NCBI GenBank assembly: GCA_029259715.1 | Contig: JAJDEP010000012.1 | Span: 166,849-230,848 of the forward strand | DNA length: 64,000 nt | Source: Planctomycetota bacterium | GTDB taxonomy: Bacteria; Planctomycetota; B15-G4 | Reading direction: 5' to 3' | Part shown: positions 30,381 to 38,309 of the stretch, piece by piece | Position numbering within the stretch: position 1 is the stretch's first letter | Layout: each line of letters opens with the position of its first letter | Notes under the pieces: generated by a model | The model's input: only the letters and a program-made list of their open reading frames with translations | Database searches by the model: none | What the model was told of the DNA's origin: nothing | Made by a program: the position numbers and the translations under genes

Positions 30381-31712
30381 TCAGTCGCTGTGTTCGGACC
30401 CGTGGGTCGAAGTTCGAGCCGCCGTCCGGATCGCCACCACGATGAAGATCACGGCCAGAGACAGCGTCCGCAGCCGCATGTCCTGCTCCTCGCCGAGCGG
30501 CGTCACGCCGGCCATCTGCGCCCCCCGTCCGAGCCCCGGCGCGAAGGTGTAGAGGGGCAGGAACAGGACCAGGGTCGCAGCGGCGGCGGCCAGGCTCGAG
30601 ACGAGGCCCAGGCGACGATTCCACGCCTCGGCGGCCAGCCACGCCACCGGCAGGGCCAGCCACACGAGGTGGTGGGGCCAGGTCACGCTCGAGGTCAGCG
30701 TGAGGGCGCACACGCCCAGGGCGTATTGGCCGAAGAGGCGGCGCGCGGCCGCACCCGAGGGCTCCGTCTCCCGGCCCGGCGCGCGCCCACGGACGAGAGC
30801 CACCGCGACCACCCCCAGGACGACCGCCGTCACACCCCAGGTCGCGGCCGCCAGCCCGGACATCTCGCCACCCCGGAACAGCGCGCGGCTGATCAGGCCG
30901 TGGGGCGCGAGGTTGGTGGCCGACATGTTGTTCGCGAAGCCCTGGCCCGGGACCACGTCCGGGGCATAGCCGAGCAGCGGCAGGACCTTCCCGACGTAGG
31001 AATAGTGCACGTCCCATCCGTTGAGCAGCACCGAGAGCTCGAACAGCGCCAGGCCCGCCAGGCTCGCGCCGATCACGGTGCGCCAGCGGCCGGTCACCAA
31101 CGCCAGCACCAGCAGCAGGATCGGCGAGGTCTTGGCGGTGACCGCCAGCGCGAGCAGCACGCCCTCGAGCAACGACCGTCCGTGCAGGCCCGCTAGCAGC
31201 GCCGCGAGGAGCGCCACCAGGGCCACGACGTTCATCTGATTCCAGAAGAGGTTGGTCCAGGTGGAGTCGTTGAAGAGCAGCACCGTGAGAGCCAGCGTGG
31301 CGGACAACGTCCCCGGGAGCCCGATCCGGCGCAGGCACAGGCCCAGCAACACCGCCGCCAGCGCGAGCAACACGACGTTGACGGACGCCCACCTGTCGAA
31401 GGCCTCGTGGAAGTCGTCGCCGAACGCCCCGAAGGCCCGCACCACCAGCGGGTTGTAGGCGCAGAAGGGCGTGGCCGGGCGCCCCACCCGCTGACCGATG
31501 CCGTCGAGGACGGCCGGGTCGTGGATGTCGACGCCGGCCTCCAGACCCTGCCCCGCGGCCCACAGGATCTCGAAGTCGCTGATGATGCGCCCGTCGGCCG
31601 TCCCCGCGAGCTGCGTCCACGTGGACTCGCGGGCGACGAACACCCCCAGGACGGTGATCACCAGGGGCAGCCACCAGTGCGAGCGGCGGGCTCCGGCCCC
31701 CGGCCGGGTCAC
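30381..31712 (-). CDS. GT87/DUF2029-type integral membrane glycosyltransferase
   Basis: 443 residues with about ten hydrophobic helices. The family pattern is visible in NQMNVVALVALLAALLAGL followed by a helix and AVTAKTSPILLLV, matching the GT87 (polyprenol-phosphate-mannose-dependent alpha-mannosyltransferase-like) G-Q-x-N and K-x-x-P blocks. The active-site region would face the periplasm. The start is GTG at 31712, forming a GTGA overlap with the HMG-CoA lyase stop; upstream in-frame sequence is inside that gene and has shadow-like composition. Acceptor and sugar are unknown. It stands 205 bases ahead of the radical SAM gene. Confidence 0.8.
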   Translation of the reverse strand: MTRPGAGARRSHWWLPLVITVLGVFVARESTWTQLAGTADGRIISDFEILWAAGQGLEAGVDIHDPAVLDGIGQRVGRPATPFCAYNPLVVRAFGAFGDDFHEAFDRWASVNVVLLALAAVLLGLCLRRIGLPGTLSATLALTVLLFNDSTWTNLFWNQMNVVALVALLAALLAGLHGRSLLEGVLLALAVTAKTSPILLLVLALVTGRWRTVIGASLAGLALFELSVLLNGWDVHYSYVGKVLPLLGYAPDVVPGQGFANNMSATNLAPHGLISRALFRGGEMSGLAAATWGVTAVVLGVVAVALVRGRAPGRETEPSGAAARRLFGQYALGVCALTLTSSVTWPHHLVWLALPVAWLAAEAWNRRLGLVSSLAAAAATLVLFLPLYTFAPGLGRGAQMAGVTPLGEEQDMRLRTLSLAVIFIVVAIRTAARTSTHGSEHSD

Positions 31713-32572
31713 GGGTGAGCGAGCCGCCGCGCCGCGGCGTCGAGGGCGACCAGGCCGCCCGCGGGGAGATTGCTCGTGAAGCCGGCGGCCTGCAACTGGC
31801 GCGCCAGCGGCTCGGTGGACACGTTGGACACGGCGCCCTGCGCGAATTGGCACCCGCCCAGGCCGCCCAGCGCCGCGTCGAAGCTGCGGCACCCGGTCTC
31901 CAGCGCCGCCCACACCAGCGCCTCCTGGTTTTGCTCCGTGACGTGCAGGTGGGCGCCGGGCACATCGTGCCCGCTGCGCTCGGCCTGCGTCGACACCGCC
32001 GCGTACACCTGCCGCAGCGTGTCCGCCGTGGCCACCGCCGTGGTGTCGGCCAGGGCAATGCGCGCCGCCCCCACCCCGTGCAGGCGACCGATCCAGTCGC
32101 ACAGGTCTTCGATCGAGAACGCATCGCCCTCGTTGTTGCCGAAGGCCATGGAGATGGTCACGTAGACGCGGCGGCCCTCCGCCTCCGCCAAGCGCACCAG
32201 CCGGGCCAGCACGTCCGCGGACTCCTCGCGGGTCTGCCCGATGTTGCGGCGCCCGAAGCTGTCGGAGAGGGAGAAGGGGAACAGCACCTCGCCGATGGCC
32301 GGCACCGCGAGCAGGCGCTCGAGGCCGCGCTCGGTGGCCACCAGGCCCGTGAGCGTCACCCCGTCGGGGATGGCGAGGCCGTCGAGCAACACGTCGGTGT
32401 CGGCCATGGCCGGCACCTTGCGGCGCGAGACGAACGAACCGACGTCGATGCGGTCGAAGCCCGCCTCCAGCAGGGCGCGGAGGAAGCCGCGCTTGGCGTC
32501 CGTGGGCACGGCGTGGGGCAACCCCTGCCATGCATCCCGCACGGTCTCGACGACGGTCACCGCTTCAGTCAT
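31709..32572 (-). CDS. Hydroxymethylglutaryl-CoA lyase-like enzyme
   Basis: 287-residue HMGL-family TIM barrel. HMG-CoA lyases split HMG-CoA to acetoacetate and acetyl-CoA, the last step of leucine breakdown. Visible marks: R12-D13 in VETVRDAWQG (the catalytic Arg block), VGSFVSRRKVPAMADTD near the first metal ligand, GAHLHVTEQ (His-x-His metal site) and GLGGCQFAQGAVSNVSTE with the conserved active-site Cys. The RD block and the HLHVT segment differ somewhat from classical lyases, so a related aldolase or lyase cannot be excluded. It is followed by the GT87 gene with a GTGA overlap. Context with MCC beta (72 bases upstream) supports leucine degradation. Confidence 0.85.
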   Translation of the reverse strand: MTEAVTVVETVRDAWQGLPHAVPTDAKRGFLRALLEAGFDRIDVGSFVSRRKVPAMADTDVLLDGLAIPDGVTLTGLVATERGLERLLAVPAIGEVLFPFSLSDSFGRRNIGQTREESADVLARLVRLAEAEGRRVYVTISMAFGNNEGDAFSIEDLCDWIGRLHGVGAARIALADTTAVATADTLRQVYAAVSTQAERSGHDVPGAHLHVTEQNQEALVWAALETGCRSFDAALGGLGGCQFAQGAVSNVSTEPLARQLQAAGFTSNLPAGGLVALDAAARRLAHP

Positions 32573-32644
32573 GTCGTCCTCGATCGCGCGGCGCCCTCAG
32601 CGCCGCGCTGTGTCAGCGCCCCGCAGTATCAGCACCCCGTGGCG

Positions 32645-34303
32645 TCAGCACTGCAGCACACCGGTCCTGAAGGCCGGGATCTCCGGATCGTGGGAGGCCA
32701 CGTCGAGGGCCATGACGATGGCGTCCCGCGTGTCCTGCGGGCGGATGATCGCGTCGACCCACAGGCGCGCCGCGGCATAGCGCGGATCGAGCGCCTTGGT
32801 GTAGCGCCGCTTGGTGTCCTTCAGCAGCTTGTCGCGATCCTCGTCGCTGACGGTCTTGCCGGCCTTCTTGAGCTGGCTGACGCGGATGTCGACGAGCACC
32901 TTGGCCGCCGCGTCGCCGCTCATGACGGCGTAGCGCGCCGACGGCCACGCGAAGAGGAAGCGCGGGTCGTAGGCCTTGCCGCACATGGCGTAGTGCCCCG
33001 CCCCGAACGACCCGCCCATGATCACCGAGATCTTGGGCACCACCGAGTTGCTCACCGCGTTCACCATCTTCGCGCCGGCCCGGATGATGCCCGCCTGCTC
33101 GGACTCGGTGCCCACCATGAAGCCGTTCACGTCGTGCAGGAACACGAGCGGGATCTTGTTCTGGTTGCAGTCCATGATGAAGCGCGCGGACTTCTCGGCG
33201 CTCTCGACGTAGATCACCGAACCGAACTCGACGCCGCGCTTCTTGCTCTTCGCGTTGAGCTTCTGGTTGGCCACGATGCCCACCGGATAGCCGCCTACCC
33301 GGGCGAAGCCGGTGACGATGGTCTTGCCGTAGTCGGCGCGGTACTCGTCGAAGTCGGAGTCGTCGACGATGCGCCCGATGACCTCGTGCACGTCGTAGGC
33401 CTTGTTCGCCTCCATGGGCACCAGGCCCGGCAGCTCTTCGCCCTTCAGGCGCGGCGGCTTGGCGCGCTTCTTGGCGAAGGGCCCCTTGGGAGGCAGGCCC
33501 ATCTTCTCGACGAGCGAGCGGATGCGCTTGATGCAGGCGGCGTCGTCCTTCTCCTTGAAGTCGACTGTGCCGCTCACGGACGAATGCATGTCGACGCCGC
33601 CCAGCTCCTCGGCGTCGGCCTCCTGGCCGATGGCCGCCTTCACCAGCGCCGGCCCCGCGAGGAACAGCCCCGAGCCCTCGGTCATGAGCAAGGTGTCGCA
33701 CATGACCGGCAGATAGGCGCCGCCCGCCACGCAGCTGCCCATGATGGCGGCGATCTGCGGCACACCCAGGGCGCTCAGGACAGCGTTGTTGCGGAAGACC
33801 CGGCCGAAGTCGTCCTCGTCCGGGAAGACCTCGTCCTGCAACGGCAGGAACACGCCGGCCGAGTCGACCAGGTAGATCACCGGCAGCTTGTTGTCGAGGG
33901 CGATGCGCTGGTTGCGGATGACCTTCTTGCACGTCATCGGGAAGAACGCCCCGGCCTTCACCGTGGCGTCGTTGGCGATGATCATGAAGCGGCGGCCGTG
34001 GATCGTGCCGATGCCCGCCACCGTGCCCGCCGAGGGCACCGCGCCCCATTCGGCGTCGTAGACCTCCCACGCGGCGAAGGCCCCCAACTCGAAGAAGGAG
34101 TCGCCCTTGTCCACGAGCTTGGCGATGCGCTCGCGGGCGGTCAGCCGGCCCTTGGCGTGCTGCTTCGCGACGGACTTGGGGCCTCCGCCCAGAGCCAGCA
34201 GTGCGTGCTGCTGATCGTAGAGCTGCAGCACCTTGGCGTAGACGTTGCGGGCGGCCCGCGCCGACTTGGACCGAGCGTCGAAGGTTGTCTCGATGCGGCT
34301 CAT
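32645..34303 (-). CDS. Acyl-CoA carboxylase carboxyltransferase subunit (methylcrotonyl-CoA carboxylase beta)
   Basis: 552 residues, the usual size for MCC beta subunits, which transfer CO2 from biotin to 3-methylcrotonyl-CoA in leucine breakdown. The crotonase-type N-terminal half has GRLTARERIAKLVDKG and GSCVAGGAYLPVMCD; the C-terminal half has FLHDVNGFMVGTESEQAGII and GGSFGAGHYAMCGKAYDPRF. The AYLP and YAMCG blocks favour MCC or geranyl-CoA carboxylase over propionyl-CoA carboxylase. Start at the ATG of MSRIETTFD (34303), with no strong RBS. The biotin-containing alpha subunit is not in the window. With HMG-CoA lyase downstream and leucine dehydrogenase at 40001, a leucine catabolic role fits. 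Confidence 0.88.
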   Translation of the reverse strand: MSRIETTFDARSKSARAARNVYAKVLQLYDQQHALLALGGGPKSVAKQHAKGRLTARERIAKLVDKGDSFFELGAFAAWEVYDAEWGAVPSAGTVAGIGTIHGRRFMIIANDATVKAGAFFPMTCKKVIRNQRIALDNKLPVIYLVDSAGVFLPLQDEVFPDEDDFGRVFRNNAVLSALGVPQIAAIMGSCVAGGAYLPVMCDTLLMTEGSGLFLAGPALVKAAIGQEADAEELGGVDMHSSVSGTVDFKEKDDAACIKRIRSLVEKMGLPPKGPFAKKRAKPPRLKGEELPGLVPMEANKAYDVHEVIGRIVDDSDFDEYRADYGKTIVTGFARVGGYPVGIVANQKLNAKSKKRGVEFGSVIYVESAEKSARFIMDCNQNKIPLVFLHDVNGFMVGTESEQAGIIRAGAKMVNAVSNSVVPKISVIMGGSFGAGHYAMCGKAYDPRFLFAWPSARYAVMSGDAAAKVLVDIRVSQLKKAGKTVSDEDRDKLLKDTKRRYTKALDPRYAAARLWVDAIIRPQDTRDAIVMALDVASHDPEIPAFRTGVLQC

Positions 34304-34406
34304 GGGCGGCGCATTGTGACCACCCATGCCGCCGAAGGCCAGCCCACGGCGACCGGGGAGCTGCTGGGAGCGCAGGGCAGCGAGCGCGGCCTTCAGGACA
34401 CGGCCT

Positions 34407-35051
34407 TCAGACGCGCACGGAGGCCGCCCGCCGGTCATCGGTCGCTCCCACACGCCGCCGACCCGTTGCGGCCAATGCGCCGCGCGCCCGGAACAACCGC
34501 ACACGCAAGGCCGACGGGCTCAGGCCGGTCATGCGACAGATGGTGGCCTGGCTGAGTCCCTTCTCGTAGTGCAGCGCCATGAGCAGCCGGTGGTGCGCGG
34601 GCAGGCGTCGCAGGTCCGCCGGCTCGAACTCCCCGGCATCCTCTCGCTCGACGTCCCCCGTCGCGTCTCGCGGGGCCCAGTCATCGACGCCTTCGGGCAT
34701 GGTGCCCCACACGCCCTGTCGCACCCGGAGCGTGCGCACCCGGTCGATGGCCGCGTGACGACAGATGCGGAACACCCAGGCCTCCGCCTTCTCAGGCTCC
34801 CGCAGGTCGGCACAACCCGCGACGGCGCGCCACAACGTTTCCTGCACCACGTCTTCGGCCAGGGCGCCATCGCCGACGAAGCGGCGCGCAAAGGCCACCA
34901 GCCGTCGCCGCAGCCCCGGCCGTTCCCAGAGCTGGATCGCGGGGACCGTCGGCCCTTCTCCGGCATCGGCTGCCGCGCTGGCGGCTCGGTCCGTCGCACC
35001 CGCCGTCTCTTTCACCGCTGTTCCCTTCAATGCCGTCCCGTTCACCGCCAT
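34407..35051 (-). CDS. ECF-type RNA polymerase sigma factor (second)
   Basis: 214 residues. A variable 40-residue lead precedes region 2 (VAFARRFVGDGALAEDVVQE and EAWVFRICRHAAIDRVR) and region 4 (LPAHHRLLMALHYEKGLSQA with helix-turn-helix TICRMTGLSPSALRVRLFRA). Region 3 is absent. ATG at 35051; an internal start is possible because the lead is poorly conserved in character. Unlike the first sigma factor, no anti-sigma gene is adjacent: the next gene on this strand is the carboxyltransferase, 103 bases away. Its partner and target genes are unknown. Confidence 0.87.
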   Translation of the reverse strand: MAVNGTALKGTAVKETAGATDRAASAAADAGEGPTVPAIQLWERPGLRRRLVAFARRFVGDGALAEDVVQETLWRAVAGCADLREPEKAEAWVFRICRHAAIDRVRTLRVRQGVWGTMPEGVDDWAPRDATGDVEREDAGEFEPADLRRLPAHHRLLMALHYEKGLSQATICRMTGLSPSALRVRLFRARGALAATGRRRVGATDDRRAASVRV

Positions 35052-35188
35052 CGCGCCTCCCCCATCGCAGCCTCAAGGATGACCGCCTCTCCCGGTGCGG
35101 CCACCCGACAGACGTCACCGGCCTGCGGGAATCACACCCGGTGTCCACGGCCGATTCGGTGAGGGTCGCCGGCGCGGCCGCCGCGCGT

Positions 35189-35857
35189 TCAGCGCCGGGA
35201 GTCGGTGGCGCCGAGAGCGGCGATGGCGGCCATGATGTCCGCCGTGAACGCCTCGGTCCCCTCGCGGCCCGGCGGGTAGTCGTCCGTGCTCATCAATTCA
35301 CCCGTGCGCACGGTGACGCGGGAGGGGCGCAGTCGCCATTCCCCCTTGCGGTGCGCCTCGCGCGTCCCGCCCACCCACACCGGCATGACCGACACGCCGG
35401 CTTTGCGGGCCAACCAGGCCACACCCTGCTCGCCGGGCTGCAGCTCACCGTCCGGCGAGATGTGGCCTTCGGGGAAGATGACCAGCACCTGGCCGGCATC
35501 CAGGATGCGCTTGCCCTCCCGCAGGGCCCCGCGATTGTCACCGTCCTCGTCGACGACGATGCAGCGCGCGATGCGGAAGAACCAGTTCAGGTACCAGGGG
35601 TCGTAATACTTCGACGTCATCATGAAGTTGACGCGACGTTCGAAGCAGGCGCCGACGATCAGCGGGTCGAGGTAGCTGCGGTGATTCGGCGCGATGATGA
35701 AGGCCCCCTCGGGGGGCAGCTCGGCCACGTCCGCGAGGGAGAGGTGCCAGAGCCTGCGCATGATCGTGCGCAGCGACGTCTTGATCGCGTGGAAGCCGAG
35801 CTCGTTGGCGAGGCTCCGGTGCGCGAGCGCGGAAACGCGTCGGGTCCTGAAGAACAT
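35189..35857 (-). CDS. 1-acyl-glycerol-3-phosphate acyltransferase family (PlsC-like)
   Basis: 222 residues with the acyltransferase motifs NHRSYLDPL (His-x4-Asp catalytic pair) and FPEGHIS, and an N-terminal hydrophobic/amphipathic section that would place it at the inner membrane. These enzymes add an acyl chain to lysophosphatidic acid in phospholipid synthesis; some act on other lyso-lipids. The start is the ATG of MFFRTRRVSAL (35857), 10 bases after the stop of the TPR gene; longer in-frame readings lie in that gene. Likely last gene of a transcript with the TPR protein. No -3 lipid synthesis partner in the window. Confidence 0.87.
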   Translation of the reverse strand: MFFRTRRVSALAHRSLANELGFHAIKTSLRTIMRRLWHLSLADVAELPPEGAFIIAPNHRSYLDPLIVGACFERRVNFMMTSKYYDPWYLNWFFRIARCIVVDEDGDNRGALREGKRILDAGQVLVIFPEGHISPDGELQPGEQGVAWLARKAGVSVMPVWVGGTREAHRKGEWRLRPSRVTVRTGELMSTDDYPPGREGTEAFTADIMAAIAALGATDSRR

Positions 35858-35867
35858 GGCCAGCAGC

Positions 35868-36968
35868 CTACCGCAACTGCTTGGCGGCCTCCTGACCCCA
35901 AGCGGAGGTCTCAAACTCCGTCTTGCACTGGTGCAGCAGCCGCCGGCTGTTGAGCCCGGCGTCGGCCACTTCACCGTCGCCGAGGTTCTTGAAGCACTGG
36001 GCCGCGAAGAACATGGCCTCGGGCTGCTGGTCTCGGACGTCGCCGTAGTGCACGTAGACCCGCAGGAAGTCGAGCAGCGCCTCGCGGTACAGCGCGTTGG
36101 CCGTCTCGGCGTCGCCTTCACCGTAGGCGCCCCGGGCGGCCATCTCGAGGGCCCGACCGCGACCGTTGTAGGCCGAGGCGACGACGTCCCGGTCGGTCTC
36201 GAGGCGGCCGTCGATGATCTCGCCGAACAGGCGTCGGGCGCCGGAGCCATCGTTCTCGGCGAGCCGCAGCTTGCCGATGCGCAGGGTGCACTTGTTGGCC
36301 AACCCGGTGTACTTGCCCTTGGCCTTGCCTTTGAGCGACTCGTACTTGGCTGCCAGGCCGGCGGTCTTGCCGCTGCCCTCACCCGTGAGCAGCGCGAAGA
36401 ACTCGGCCTCGAGGGTCCAGCGCTCGCCCAGGCCCTTGGCCGCCGCCTGGGACTTGAGGTCGTCGAAGTTCGCCGACGCCTTCGAGAACTCGCCCTTGCG
36501 CAAAGCCGCCTTGCCCTTGCCGAGCAGGGCGCGGCCGAGGTGGCGCGTCTTGGGGTAGAGCTCGAGCAGTTCGTCGAACTTCTGCATCGCGTCGACGTAG
36601 AGGCCGAGGTTCACCATGGCCTCGGCCGCCTCGACCAGGGCCCGTGCCTGCTGGTGCTCGCCGTAGCGTTCGTCTTCGGCCGCCGCGAGCAACAGGTGGA
36701 TCGAACCCTTCAGGTTGCCGTCGTCGCGCGCCGCCATGGCGTCGCGGTAACTCTTGCTCGAGCGCTCGTAGTCGATCGAGACGACCTCGCTGGAGGCCAC
36801 CTTCTGCGGCGTCGACACGCCCGGCTTGCGGTACTCCACCACCTCGTAGGTCTCGCCGGAGATGCGCACACCCTTCACCGTCTTGCCGTCCGCGAGGACG
36901 ATGTCGTCGGCGGCGACGGCCGGGGCCAACAGAACGAGGACGGTGGCGATGAGGGCAAATCGCTGCAT
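35868..36968 (-). CDS. Secreted or periplasmic TPR-like protein, function unknown
   Basis: 366 residues with a signal peptide (hydrophobic core ALIATVLVLLAPAVA, cleavage about residue 20). A short beta stretch (DIVLADGKTVKGVRISGETY) is followed by helical repeats of TPR character, such as AAEAMVNLGLYVDAMQKFDE and ARALVEAAEAMV. Lysine-rich segments suggest surface interaction. No known family. Located between xdhC (105 bases upstream) and the PlsC-like gene (10 bases downstream); probably cotranscribed with the latter. Confidence 0.75.
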   Translation of the reverse strand: MQRFALIATVLVLLAPAVAADDIVLADGKTVKGVRISGETYEVVEYRKPGVSTPQKVASSEVVSIDYERSSKSYRDAMAARDDGNLKGSIHLLLAAAEDERYGEHQQARALVEAAEAMVNLGLYVDAMQKFDELLELYPKTRHLGRALLGKGKAALRKGEFSKASANFDDLKSQAAAKGLGERWTLEAEFFALLTGEGSGKTAGLAAKYESLKGKAKGKYTGLANKCTLRIGKLRLAENDGSGARRLFGEIIDGRLETDRDVVASAYNGRGRALEMAARGAYGEGDAETANALYREALLDFLRVYVHYGDVRDQQPEAMFFAAQCFKNLGDGEVADAGLNSRRLLHQCKTEFETSAWGQEAAKQLR

Positions 36969-37073
36969 GGTCGGAAGCTGCCGGGGGGCGCTGCGAGGGG
37001 AGCCGGATCGGCGCGGAGGCGCTAGAGGTTAGTCGACCGGGGCGATCAAGTTACTGGCCGGCGCCGAGGGGGG

Positions 37074-37949
37074 TCAAGCGGGCTCGCCCGCCCCGGCCCC
37101 CGAGCCCGCGGCGTGGGCGGCGGCCCGGGCCCGGCGCTCGGCCTCGCTGCCCATGCCTCCGCCGCGAACCTGCTCGATCAGTTGCGCCACGATGGACACG
37201 GCGATCTCGGCGGCCGTCCGCGCGCCGATGGGCAGGCCCACCGGCGACACCACGGCCTCGAGGAAGGCCGGCGCGACGCCGTCGTCCGCCAGGCGGCCGA
37301 GCAGCACGCTGCGCTTGCTGCGGCTGCCGATCATGCCGAGGAAGCGGGGACACGCGCCGTGCGTCTCCGCGTGAGCGGCCAGCGCCCGCAGCACGCGCTC
37401 GTCGTCGTGATGGCCCCGGGTGACGATGACCACGAACGACAACTCGCCGACGCCCGCGGCCGCGACGGTCTGCTCCCACTCGCCCGCCATCCGGTCGACG
37501 GCAGTGGGCAGCTCGGCGTGCTCGAGCATGTCGGCGCGGTCGTCGAACAGCCGCACGCGGAAGCCCGCCTCGGCCGAGAGCCGGGCCGTCGCCGCGCCTA
37601 CGTGTCCCGCGCCGAACACGAGCAGCACCGGTTGCGTCACCGGCTCGATGAAGATCGTCACCTTGCCTCCGCAGATGAGCCCACTGTCGGGGTACTCCTC
37701 TTCCGTCAGGGTGAACTCGACGATGCGGCTGCGCAGCGACGTCATGACCTCCTTCGCCGCGTCCCACACCTCCGCCTCGAGGCAACCGCCGCCCACCGAA
37801 CCCACGAACGTGCCGTCGGACCGCACGAGCATCTTCATCGGGTCCTTGCCCGGCGTGGAGCCCAGGGTCGAGACGATGGTGGCCAGAGCCGCGGGCTCGC
37901 CCCGCCGGCGGCAGTCGACCACCGCCTCCCAGATGTCGAGGGCGCTCAT
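37074..37949 (-). CDS. XdhC/CoxI-family molybdoenzyme accessory protein
   Basis: 291 residues. XdhC proteins bind molybdenum cofactor and help insert or sulfurate it in xanthine dehydrogenase and related hydroxylases. Family features are the N-terminal region with DGTFVGSVGGGCLEAEVW and the Rossmann domain with LLVFGAGHVGAATARLSAEA, FVVIVTRGHHDDERVL and MIGSRSKR, followed by PIGARTAAEIAVSI. The ATG at 37949 overlaps the stop of the PII-like gene by four bases (ATGA). No molybdoenzyme subunits lie in the window, so its client is elsewhere. The pairing with a PII-like protein is unusual. Confidence 0.9.
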   Translation of the reverse strand: MSALDIWEAVVDCRRRGEPAALATIVSTLGSTPGKDPMKMLVRSDGTFVGSVGGGCLEAEVWDAAKEVMTSLRSRIVEFTLTEEEYPDSGLICGGKVTIFIEPVTQPVLLVFGAGHVGAATARLSAEAGFRVRLFDDRADMLEHAELPTAVDRMAGEWEQTVAAAGVGELSFVVIVTRGHHDDERVLRALAAHAETHGACPRFLGMIGSRSKRSVLLGRLADDGVAPAFLEAVVSPVGLPIGARTAAEIAVSIVAQLIEQVRGGGMGSEAERRARAAAHAAGSGAGAGEPA

Positions 37950-38308
37950 GGGGCCGGGTCCTCCGCCAGGTGCACGGCGTGCACGAAGATCTTCCCGTCG
38001 CCGATGCGCCCGGTGAACGCGCCTTCGCGCAGGGCGGCCACGGTGGCCTCGAGGGCGGTGCCCGCCACGGTGAACTCGAGCCGCACCTTGGGCAGGAAGT
38101 TGCCCTGCCAGTCACCGACCCGCTCGTAGAAGGTCAGGTGCTCCTTCTGGCGCCCGTAGCCGCGCACCTCTTCGATGGCCACGTCGCGGGGGGCGACGGC
38201 CACCAGCCGCTCCATGACCGCGTCGAGGCGCATGGCCCGCACCACGGCCACGATGCGGGCGCCGACGCCGGCGGGCAGGGGTCGCAGGTCTCCATCCATG
38301 GCGGACAT
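37946..38308 (-). CDS. PII-like protein with intact T-loop but without the C-terminal RxR ligand motif
   Basis: 120 residues. Residues 14-108 align to PII: VRGYGRQKEH opens a full-length T-loop (50-74) with Tyr61 at the position of GlnB Tyr51, and FTGRIGDGKIF (98-108) is a complete B-loop. The usual C-loop VIRIRTGE is missing: the chain ends in VHAVHLAEDPAP. The Arg101/Arg103 ATP contacts are therefore absent, the converse of the GlnB next to glnA. Starts 1 base after the murJ stop (38310) and overlaps xdhC by ATGA. Likely it binds a ligand or partner to tune XdhC or a nearby function; that is inference. Confidence 0.85.
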   Translation of the reverse strand: MSAMDGDLRPLPAGVGARIVAVVRAMRLDAVMERLVAVAPRDVAIEEVRGYGRQKEHLTFYERVGDWQGNFLPKVRLEFTVAGTALEATVAALREGAFTGRIGDGKIFVHAVHLAEDPAP

Positions 38309-38309
38309 C

